Part shown: positions 1-5,971 of the stretch, piece after piece
Layout: each line of letters starts with the position of its first letter
Position numbering within the stretch: the first letter of the stretch is position 1
DNA from: Granulicella sp.
GTDB lineage: Bacteria; Acidobacteriota; Terriglobia; Terriglobales; Acidobacteriaceae
Length of the DNA: 5,971 nucleotides
Direction: 5' to 3'
Assembly: GCA_003133205.1 (NCBI GenBank)
Contig: PKWK01000259.1
Location: forward strand, 1-5,971
Program-made: the position numbers and the translations under genes
The notes under the pieces: model-generated
The model's input: only the letters and a program-made list of their open reading frames with translations
Database searches by the model: none
Told to the model about the DNA's origin: nothing

Positions 1-55
1 GATTCTCCCCAGGCCGGAGCTGGCCCTGCCTGATAGAGCGAAGCACCAGTGGGGT

Positions 56-2746
56 CTACTCCGGCAACGCCTTGCTTCCGTTTACCTGGAACGTTGCGTT
101 CACCGCCGGCGCTCCTGTGTCAGGCTGGCCGCCGCCGATCGAGATGGTGTATATGCCCTGGGGGATGATGGGATCGCCGTCAGTGGTGACCATCATCAGG
201 TCGCGGTCCTTCAACTGGAACTCGACCTGCTGCGATTCGCCTGGCTTGAGGTGAATGCGCTTGAAGCCGCGCAGAGCGCGGAGTGGGGCACCGGGCACGT
301 CAGGGAAGGTGAGGTAGACCTGAGCGACCTCGTCGCCCTCACGGTCTCCGGTATTGGTGACGGTGGCCTCGGCGACCAGCGGATCGCCCGCATTGATTGC
401 GGTCTGGGGCAGGGTGAGCTTGCTGTAGGAGAACTTCGTGTAGCTGAGGCCATAGCCGAACGGATAGAGCGGCTTGCCCTTGAAGTAGCGGTAGGTGCGG
501 CCTTCCATGGAGTAGCTCTCGAAGTTCGGTAGCTGGCTGAGGTCCTTGTAGAAGGTGATCGGGAGGCGGCCGGCGGGATTGTTCTTGCCGCTCAGCGTCT
601 CGGCCACGGCGGCTCCGCCCTCCTCACCCGGATACCAGGCCTCGAGGACTGCGTTGGCGTGGTCGTTGATCCAGCTGACGGCCAGCGCGCTGCCGTTGAT
701 GAGGACGGCCACGACCGGCTTGCCGGTAGCGGCGACGGCCTCTACCAGGGCCTCTTCCGGTGCGGGCAGTTCGATGCTGGTGCGGTCGCCGCCGAGGAAG
801 CCGGGGATGTTGACCTGCATCTCCTCGCCTTCGAGGGAACTGGTGATGCCGACGGCGGCGAGCACGACGTCGGCGGTCTTCGCCGCCGCGATGGCCTCGG
901 GAGCAGGCGCGTCATTCACCTTGGCCCAGATGAGTTGGGCGCGGGGGCCGGGGGCCGCAGGGGCGTTGGGACCGCCGCCGGAGTTGACGAAGATGCTCAG
1001 CTCCGACTTGTGCCCCTTCTCGAGGTGGATGCGGCCGATCCTGGCGTCCGGTCCGTTCTGCATGGTGAGGGGCGCGCCGTCGACGGTGATGCGGGGGAAG
1101 CCGGCGCCGCGAATGCCGATGAAGTAGTCGCCGGAGTCGGATACCGTAATGAAGCCGGTGTAGTGGACACTGAAGGGCCGGTTGGCGACCTGGGTGGGCA
1201 GATTGCTGCCGGTGATGTCGATGTTGGGCTCGACCCGCGTGGCGATCACGGGCAGGCTGGGTGGCGGGTTGGCTCCGCCGCCACCTCCGCCAAAGCCGCG
1301 GCCTCCGGCGGACTCACTGTATTCGGCCTTGAGACCAGGCTTGCCGTCGGGGGTGGTGAGGCAGTTGTTCGGAACCGGAGTCCCATCGCTGCGCAGGAAC
1401 TGGGTGCCAGGGATGTAGGTGATGCTGGCGTTGGGGAACTCCGCCTTGAGACCTTCCATCACCGAGACGATGTGGGTGGGCGTACCGGCGTAGTTGCCGA
1501 TGAGCGGACGGGTCTGGTCGGCGAGCGGTCCGACGACGAGAATCTTCTTCATCCCGGGCTTGAGCGGCAGGGTTCCATCGTTCTTCAGCAGGACCAGGGA
1601 CTCATTGGCGAGTTTGCGGGCCATGGCGCGGTGCTCGGCGCTGTCCAGCTCCTTTTCGTCGATTTTGTTGTACGGCACCATATCTGGCGGATCGAACATG
1701 CCCAGCTTGATGCGCGCGGTGAAGAGCCGGACGACGGCCGTATCGATCGCGCTTTCTGAGAGATATCCCTGCTGCACGGCATCGATGAAGGGCTTGTAGT
1801 CGGTATTGTTTCGGCCGGGACCGCCGCCGTAGCACTCGTTGTCCATGCCGCGCTCCAGCGAGATGGCCGAGGCCTCGGCCTGCGTGGGCCGGTAATGATG
1901 GCCCGTAAAGATGTCGCGGACCGCGTCGCAGTCGGAGACAACATATCCCTCAAAGCCCCACTTGCCGCGCAGCTGGTCCTGCAGGAGGTATTCATTGGCG
2001 CAGGCGGGCTCTCCGTTGATGGCGTTGTACGCGCACATGATCGACCCGGCTTTGCCCTCAGTGATGGCGGCGCGGAAGGCAGGCTCGTAGGTGTCGACCT
2101 CATCATGCTTCGGCACATCGACGTCGGCGAAGTGGCGGGTCGGCTCCGGCCCGCTATGTACGGCGTAGTGCTTGGGCGTGGCGATGGTGAGGTAATACCG
2201 CGGGTCGTCGCCCTGCATGCCGGTGACGAAGGCGACGCCCATGCGCGCGGTGAGGAACGGATCTTCGCCGTAGGTCTCTTGCCCGCGCCCCCAGCGCGGA
2301 TCGCGAAAGATGTTCAGATTCGGAGCCCAGAAGTCGAGACCACCCTGGATACCGACGTGATTCTCGCGGACGCTTTGGACGTGCTTGACGCGCCCCTCAA
2401 TTCCGATGTAGCCACCCATGACGTGGACGTTGGGCGTATCGAAGGTCGCGGCGAGTCCAATCGGCTCGGGAAACTCGGTCACGCCCTGATTGATCACTCC
2501 GTGAAGGGCCTCGCTCCACCAGTTGTACGCAGGAACGTTCAGTCGCGGAATCGCGCGTGCGCCGTTCACCAGCTGCGAAGCCTTCTCTTCCAGAGTCATG
2601 CGGTGAACAAGGTCGATGGCCCGCTCTTGCGGGGAAAGCGCAGGCTTCAGATAAGCAGGTTGATCGGCACTCTGGCTCCGCATCGGGCTCGTCATCGCCA
2701 GCGCGGCAATCATTGCAACAAACATCCGCACATTTCTTATTCGCAT
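56..2746 (-). CDS. Secreted GH3 glycosidase with PA14 insert, beta-xylosidase type
   Basis: Exo-acting retaining glycosidase of family GH3, 896 residues, probably releasing terminal beta-D-xylose (possibly beta-glucose or alpha-L-arabinose) from plant-wall oligosaccharides outside the cytoplasm. A signal peptide is visible: basic RIRNVR, hydrophobic MFVAMIAALAM, likely cleavage near residues 24-27. The GH3 N-terminal barrel spans about 46-350, with NWWSEALHGV (75-84), DPRWGRGQETYGEDP (149-163), KHYAVHSGPEP (192-202) and SDCDAV (271-276); D272 is the expected nucleophile. The SDCDAV and WWSEALHGV forms are typical of the beta-xylosidase (BXL) branch rather than classic BglX, which usually has SDW. 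The GH3 C-terminal sandwich (about 385-465 and 612-735) is split by a PA14-like domain (about 467-611). The acid/base is probably E639 in SSLEGEEM, with E641 as the alternative. A fibronectin-III-like domain closes the protein (about 785-870). PA14-interrupted GH3 xylosidases are known in Bacteroidetes. The start at 2746 is supported by AGGAG just upstream. Family call is firm; exact substrate is inferred. Confidence 0.93.
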   Translation of the reverse strand: MRIRNVRMFVAMIAALAMTSPMRSQSADQPAYLKPALSPQERAIDLVHRMTLEEKASQLVNGARAIPRLNVPAYNWWSEALHGVINQGVTEFPEPIGLAATFDTPNVHVMGGYIGIEGRVKHVQSVRENHVGIQGGLDFWAPNLNIFRDPRWGRGQETYGEDPFLTARMGVAFVTGMQGDDPRYYLTIATPKHYAVHSGPEPTRHFADVDVPKHDEVDTYEPAFRAAITEGKAGSIMCAYNAINGEPACANEYLLQDQLRGKWGFEGYVVSDCDAVRDIFTGHHYRPTQAEASAISLERGMDNECYGGGPGRNNTDYKPFIDAVQQGYLSESAIDTAVVRLFTARIKLGMFDPPDMVPYNKIDEKELDSAEHRAMARKLANESLVLLKNDGTLPLKPGMKKILVVGPLADQTRPLIGNYAGTPTHIVSVMEGLKAEFPNASITYIPGTQFLRSDGTPVPNNCLTTPDGKPGLKAEYSESAGGRGFGGGGGGANPPPSLPVIATRVEPNIDITGSNLPTQVANRPFSVHYTGFITVSDSGDYFIGIRGAGFPRITVDGAPLTMQNGPDARIGRIHLEKGHKSELSIFVNSGGGPNAPAAPGPRAQLIWAKVNDAPAPEAIAAAKTADVVLAAVGITSSLEGEEMQVNIPGFLGGDRTSIELPAPEEALVEAVAATGKPVVAVLINGSALAVSWINDHANAVLEAWYPGEEGGAAVAETLSGKNNPAGRLPITFYKDLSQLPNFESYSMEGRTYRYFKGKPLYPFGYGLSYTKFSYSKLTLPQTAINAGDPLVAEATVTNTGDREGDEVAQVYLTFPDVPGAPLRALRGFKRIHLKPGESQQVEFQLKDRDLMMVTTDGDPIIPQGIYTISIGGGQPDTGAPAVNATFQVNGSKALPE

Positions 2747-2750
2747 AAAT

Positions 2751-2755
2751 CTCCT
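2751..2755 (-). promoter_or_regulatory. Shine-Dalgarno sequence of the PA14-GH3 gene
   Basis: The minus strand reads AGGAG followed by ATTT and the ATG at 2746. The 4-base spacing is slightly short but the motif is strong. The next in-frame ATG (2725) has no purine-rich motif before it and would cut off the basic part of the signal peptide, so 2746 is preferred. Confidence 0.7.
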
Positions 2756-2827
2756 GTGAAACTAATTCTCTCGACCAGGTAAGCCTTAGCTATTGAATGC
2801 ATGAGGAACCAATCGATTCGTGCGCCA

Positions 2828-2849
2828 CCGAGATCTTCCAGATCTTCGG
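2828..2849. repeat. Tandem AGATCTTC repeat forming an imperfect inverted repeat
   Basis: On the plus strand two 9-base units, AGATCTTCC (2831-2839) and AGATCTTCG (2840-2848), stand in tandem. Because AGATCT is its own reverse complement, the same bases with flanking CCG and CGG form an imperfect hairpin: CCGAGATCT, loop TCC, AGATCT, one bulged T, CGG. It sits in the middle of the 150-base spacer between GH95 and the PA14-GH3 gene. No U-tract follows it in the direction of the genes, so it does not look like their terminator; a T-rich run (CCTTTTT, 2856-2862) follows only on the opposite strand. A protein-binding site is possible but unproven. Confidence 0.5.
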
Positions 2850-2896
2850 GGTTTACCTTTTTCCTGCGATAGCCCTTGATCAAAACCTCGATAAAG

Positions 2897-5500
2897 CTAA
2901 CGCACACCTATGCTCTTTTGAGGAGCTGTTTGGACTCGATTATTTCCCGTGTTGAACGCTTCGTGCCCGAGACTCGAGAACTCCAATTTGTAAGTCTTCC
3001 TCTTTGCAAGCTGCAGGTCCACCGTGCCCGAATCATCTTCATGCACCCATAGCCCATGGCCCTCAGCAGTTACAGACTTGAGGTGCTGGCCCTCCGGCAG
3101 ATGCACCCGGAACAACTGGTCCTGCTTCGGCTTCCAAGTGGCATCGACAAGGTGATTGCCGGACCACTGCATCGCAACCTCTGCATCGCCCCGGACATGC
3201 ACGCCCGTGACCGAACCCTCGGCCCACTCCTGAGGAAGCGCAGGCAGCAGGTCCACCTCGACGCGATCGGGATACCAGCGCGACTGGATGAGCGCCTCAA
3301 GCATGCCATTGGCTGCCCCCAGGTTGCCATCGATCTGGAAGAGCCCGGGAGGATGCGTGTCCATCAGGTTCGGAAATGTGGATTGGCGAAACATCACCTG
3401 CATGCTCTCGTAAGCCTGCTTACTGTCATGCAAATGATCCCAGTAATTGATAACCCAGGCGCGCGACCATCCGGTCTGGCCGCCGCCGTGGGCCAGCCGC
3501 CGCTCGAGCGTAGCGCGTGCCGCAGCCGCAATGTCCGGCGTCTTGTCCAGCGAGATCTGCGTGCCGGGGAACAGCGCCCAAAGATGCGAGATATGGCGAT
3601 GGCCGGGCTCGCTCTCCTCGTAGTCGTACTGCCACTCCTGCAACTGGCCCAGCTTGCCGAACTTGAACGGCGGCAGCTTACTCAGCGCATCCGCGACCTG
3701 CTTCTGGAATGCCGGGTCTTCGCCGAGAATCCTGCCCGCATCCAACGTGCGGCTGAACAGCTCGCGCGTGATCTCGATATCCATGGTCGGGCCCATCGCG
3801 AGCGAGTGGCGGGTGCCATCGGGAAGGCGGTAGGTGTTCTCCGGTGAGAGCGATGGCCCGGTCACCAGATGCCCTGAACCATCGTCCACCAGATAGTCCA
3901 GAAAGAACAGCGAAGCATCGTGCAAAATCGGCCATGCGCGGTCCTTGAGAAATTGCTTATCGCCGGTGTATGCGTAGTGATCCCACGCATAAAGCGAAAG
4001 CCATGCACCGCCCATCGGCCAGATACCCGAGCCGATGATGTCGATCGGATCGGCGTCTCCCCAGAGATCGGTGTTGTGGTGAATCACAAAACCACGTGCC
4101 TTGTAGTAGGTCTGCGCTACCTGCATGCCTGTGCCGCTCGTGGGCGTGCGCACCATGTCGATCAGGTTGATCAGGGGCAGCATAGTCTCGCTCAGGCCAG
4201 CCGGCTCTGCAAGCCAATAATTCATCTCCGCATTTACATTGATGGTCCACTTCGATCCCCACGGATTGCTGATGCCGGACGCCCAGATACCCTGCAGGTT
4301 CGCCGGCAGTCCATCTGGACGCGAAGAGCTGATGAGCAGGTAGCGCGCGAACTGGAAGTAGAGCTGCTGCAGCCCGAGATCATCGCCGCCCGCCGAGACG
4401 CGCTGGATACGCTCGTCGGTAGGAAGATCGTAGTTGGTGTCCTGCAGCCCGCCAAGATGCAGGCTCATGCGCCGAAAGATTGGCTGGTACACCGCCTCAT
4501 GGCGCTCCAAGATCTGGCTCGGTGACCGAGTCCGCGCCTTCGTCAGCGCCGCCTCGCACTGTTTCTCCGGATCGCCGCCCTGGAACGGCCCGCCTTTGAA
4601 GTCCGTCGCCGCGGCGATCAGAATGGTCACCGAGTCCGCGCCATCGACCACGAGCTCCGAGCCATCCGCGCGGACCGTGCCGCCCGCCGGCAGAACCAGC
4701 GTCTCTCCCGCGAACCGGATCTGGTCCTTGTGGTCCGGTCCCTCCCGCAGCACCAGGGTGTTTCCGCCACTGGTTCGCACGGCAAAGTCCGCCGGCCGGT
4801 CCATGCTCACACGGAAGCTCAATGCGCTCTTGCGGTCCGCCGTGAGATGTGCCACGATCACCTGATCCAGCACGGAGGCGAAGATCTCGCGCGTGTAGTT
4901 GACGTCGTTCATCGTGTACGTCTCGCGCACCACGCCGGTATCGAGATCGAGCTGCCGCCGGTAGTCCGTGACGGGCGACTTGTTCGTCGCGCGCAGGTAT
5001 AGGTCCCCGAGTGTGCTGTAGCTTGGCATGCCGGGAGGCCGCCCGATCATGCAATCTTTGGCCAGCTTCTCCGCCGCCGAAATCTTCGTGCCGTCAACTC
5101 CCTTCGAGTCCAGCAGCAGCTGCCGTATCTGCGGTACCGCATCCGAAGCGCACGGATTCAGGCGGTTCGCGCGGCTGCCCTGCCAGATCGAGGACTCATT
5201 CAACTGCAGGTGCTCGTCCGCCGCGGAAGTCTGCAAGCCGTCCATGAGCGGGCTGTTCTGGCGCTTGTCTTGCAAGTCTCCATTGTTGGCGCCGGTGTTG
5301 GCTCCTCCAAACACCATCGCCCCCAGCCGGCCATTCCCGACTGGAAGAGCATTGTCCCAAATTGGAGCGGGTGTGCGGTACCAGAGCACCTCCGAACTCT
5401 TCGGAGCAGCCGGCTGCGCGCGTAACCCATCCCGGCCTGGAGCAATCGACAGAGCGATAACTGCAATAGCCCTCGTCATCCGACCTACTCTTGCGTTCAT
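2897..5500 (-). CDS. Secreted GH95 alpha-L-fucosidase-type glycosidase
   Basis: Inverting exo-glycosidase of family GH95, expected to remove terminal alpha-1,2-linked L-fucose from plant or host glycans; some family members act on alpha-L-galactose. The chosen ATG gives 867 residues; numbering follows it. Residues 1-30 form a signal peptide (MNARVGRMTR, then AIAVIALSIAP, probable cleavage after LRA). The N-terminal beta domain starts with the hallmark WDNALPVGNGRLGAMVFGG (48-66). The (alpha/alpha)6 catalytic domain contains GLPANLQGIW (397-406), TINVNAEMNYW (419-429), SPENTY (552-557), GHRHISHLW (633-641) and QIDGNLG (722-728). By comparison with the Bifidobacterium enzyme AfcA, E554 is the probable acid and D724 with N421 and N423 form the base system, so the active site is complete. 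The His in the HRH motif is kept, which favours fucosidase over L-galactosidase. A C-terminal beta domain follows (about 740-842), then a polar tail. Family call is firm; natural substrate is inferred. A GTG start at 5554 would add 18 residues but lacks a ribosome binding site. Confidence 0.95.
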   Translation of the reverse strand: MNARVGRMTRAIAVIALSIAPGRDGLRAQPAAPKSSEVLWYRTPAPIWDNALPVGNGRLGAMVFGGANTGANNGDLQDKRQNSPLMDGLQTSAADEHLQLNESSIWQGSRANRLNPCASDAVPQIRQLLLDSKGVDGTKISAAEKLAKDCMIGRPPGMPSYSTLGDLYLRATNKSPVTDYRRQLDLDTGVVRETYTMNDVNYTREIFASVLDQVIVAHLTADRKSALSFRVSMDRPADFAVRTSGGNTLVLREGPDHKDQIRFAGETLVLPAGGTVRADGSELVVDGADSVTILIAAATDFKGGPFQGGDPEKQCEAALTKARTRSPSQILERHEAVYQPIFRRMSLHLGGLQDTNYDLPTDERIQRVSAGGDDLGLQQLYFQFARYLLISSSRPDGLPANLQGIWASGISNPWGSKWTINVNAEMNYWLAEPAGLSETMLPLINLIDMVRTPTSGTGMQVAQTYYKARGFVIHHNTDLWGDADPIDIIGSGIWPMGGAWLSLYAWDHYAYTGDKQFLKDRAWPILHDASLFFLDYLVDDGSGHLVTGPSLSPENTYRLPDGTRHSLAMGPTMDIEITRELFSRTLDAGRILGEDPAFQKQVADALSKLPPFKFGKLGQLQEWQYDYEESEPGHRHISHLWALFPGTQISLDKTPDIAAAARATLERRLAHGGGQTGWSRAWVINYWDHLHDSKQAYESMQVMFRQSTFPNLMDTHPPGLFQIDGNLGAANGMLEALIQSRWYPDRVEVDLLPALPQEWAEGSVTGVHVRGDAEVAMQWSGNHLVDATWKPKQDQLFRVHLPEGQHLKSVTAEGHGLWVHEDDSGTVDLQLAKRKTYKLEFSSLGHEAFNTGNNRVQTAPQKSIGVR

Positions 5501-5507
5501 CAACTTA

Positions 5508-5515
5508 CCCTCTCC
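5508..5515 (-). promoter_or_regulatory. Shine-Dalgarno sequence deciding the GH95 start
   Basis: The minus strand reads GGAGAGGG, then 7 bases, then ATG at 5500. This purine run is a good match to the anti-Shine-Dalgarno of 16S rRNA. The alternative GTG at 5554 is preceded by a pyrimidine-rich stretch with no such motif. Starting at 5500 also places the basic and hydrophobic segments of the signal peptide directly at the N terminus. A later ATG at 5479 has a weaker AGTAGG upstream and remains a minor alternative. Confidence 0.75.
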
Positions 5516-5587
5516 GTTCTTTCCACCCGCACACCGCAGATGCCCAAGTGACACGACAATGGGGGATGACTATTCCTGTACATCGTT

Positions 5588-5971
5588 TCAGAGCGATCCC
5601 TTCACATATGGTGTGGCGTCTACGGGCTGTCCGCCGCCGACACTGACCTCCAGCGTGGCCTGCGGGATGTCCTCGCGCGGGAGCGTAAATCGCACCTCGC
5701 GACTCTCCCCGGCCCGAAGGTGAACGCGCTGGAACCCGCGCAGGCTGCGTATCTCCTCTCCCAGGCCGGCGCTGACATAGAGCTGGACCACTTCATCGCC
5801 GTCGCGGGAAGAGGTGTTCTTCACCGTCGCGCGGATCTCCGCGCCGCTTGCGGTGCGCCTCGCCTTCAGGCCGGAATACGCAAAGGTCGAATAGCTCAGC
5901 CCGTAGCCAAACCGGTACAGCGGCTCACCGCTGAAATAGCGGTAGGTGCGGCCCTTCATGGAGTAATCGGT
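5588..5971 (-). CDS. GH3 glycosidase, C-terminal fragment (5' end outside window)
   Basis: This is the last 127 residues of a second GH3 enzyme; the frame stays open through the right edge, so the ATG at 5959 is internal and not a start. It begins TDYSMKGRTYRYF, the same conserved strand as ESYSMEGRTYRYF in the GH3 protein at the left of the window, followed by GEPLYRFGYGLSYSTF and a fibronectin-III-like domain (NTSSRDGDEVVQLYV, LRGFQRVHLRAGESREVRF, SVGGGQP). These parts mark the end of the GH3 C-terminal sandwich and the FnIII-like module; the catalytic residues lie outside the window, so substrate cannot be judged. Compared with the other GH3, the stretch between the VRF/VEF strand and GGGQP is 11 residues shorter, losing the segment equivalent to MMVTTDGDPI. 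It is a paralogue, not a recent copy, because most of the sequence has diverged. Its TGA precedes the GH95 ATG by 87 bases on the same strand, consistent with co-transcription. Confidence 0.92.
   Translation of the reverse strand, partial: TDYSMKGRTYRYFSGEPLYRFGYGLSYSTFAYSGLKARRTASGAEIRATVKNTSSRDGDEVVQLYVSAGLGEEIRSLRGFQRVHLRAGESREVRFTLPREDIPQATLEVSVGGGQPVDATPYVKGSL

Noticed and set aside
10..28. Inverted repeat CAGGCC / GGCCCTG downstream of the PA14-GH3 stop, as a terminator
   Set aside because: The stem is short with a bulge and is not followed by a U-tract in the gene direction; too weak to call.
659..1759. Plus-strand open frame of 366 residues
   Set aside because: It lies wholly antisense to the GH3 gene, has no recognisable domain, no good ribosome binding site and biased composition expected from the opposite strand of a GC-rich gene.
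1895..2782. Plus-strand open frame of 295 residues covering the GH3 start
   Set aside because: It is antisense to the well-conserved GH3 catalytic domain; the protein shows no motif and the GH3 reading explains the bases fully.
2828..2862. AGATCT hairpin plus T-run as an intrinsic terminator
   Set aside because: The T-rich run follows the hairpin only on the plus strand, where no gene ends; on the gene strand the hairpin is followed by GC-rich sequence. The T-run is also separated from the stem by several bases.
2747..2896. Sigma-70 promoter for the PA14-GH3 gene
   Set aside because: TTGATC and TTGGTT can be proposed as -35 elements but neither has a recognisable -10 at 16-18 bases, so no promoter is called.
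3056..3847. Plus-strand open frame of 263 residues
   Set aside because: Antisense to conserved GH95 motifs such as QIDGN and HRHISHLW; no independent coding evidence. The same holds for the plus-strand frames at 3920-4525, 4434-4865 and 5028-5723.
5501..5554. GTG start at 5554 extending the GH95 protein by 18 residues
   Set aside because: No Shine-Dalgarno precedes it, the added residues (MSLGHLRCAGGKNGEGKL) push the signal peptide inward, and the ATG at 5500 has a strong GGAGAGGG upstream.
5588..5959. Stand-alone small gene of 123 residues starting at the ATG at 5959
   Set aside because: The frame continues open to the window edge (TDYS before the Met) and the sequence matches the interior of GH3 proteins, so it is the end of a larger gene.

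Overview
The window holds three same-strand (minus) genes for secreted or exported carbohydrate-active enzymes, and almost nothing else. In transcription order they are: the 3' end of a glycoside hydrolase family 3 (GH3) gene entering from the right edge (5971 to 5588), a complete GH95 alpha-L-fucosidase-type gene (5500 to 2897), and a complete GH3 gene of the beta-xylosidase type with an inserted PA14 domain (2746 to 56). No RNA gene, insertion sequence, CRISPR array or integrase is visible. The long open frames on the plus strand are antisense shadows of these GC-rich genes.

Organism: the DNA is GC-rich, the proteins carry signal peptides with no obvious lipobox cysteine, and the proteins look like the large secreted GH3 and GH95 enzymes abundant in soil Acidobacteria (Terriglobia/Acidobacteriaceae). 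That placement is an inference from protein style; there is no phylogenetic marker in the window.

Layout: the upstream GH3 stop (5588) lies 87 bases before the preferred GH95 ATG (5500), which has a good Shine-Dalgarno sequence. GH95 is followed by a 150-base, less GC-rich spacer containing a tandem/inverted AGATCTTC repeat, then by the PA14-GH3 gene with its own Shine-Dalgarno sequence. I see no convincing intrinsic terminator between the genes, so co-transcription is plausible, with possible extra control in the 150-base spacer. The 55 bases left of the last gene contain only its downstream flank.

How the genes may work together: GH95 enzymes remove terminal alpha-1,2-linked L-fucose (some remove L-galactose), and GH3 enzymes remove terminal beta-xylosyl or beta-glucosyl residues. 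Together they look like an exo-acting set that trims a fucosylated plant cell-wall polysaccharide or its oligosaccharides; fucosylated xyloglucan is the simplest candidate. No transporter, regulator or endo-acting enzyme is inside the window to confirm the substrate. I do not see evidence for a wholly new system; the most interesting points are the GH3-GH95-GH3 arrangement, the loop insertions in the two complete enzymes, the shortened end of the upstream GH3 and the spacer repeat.
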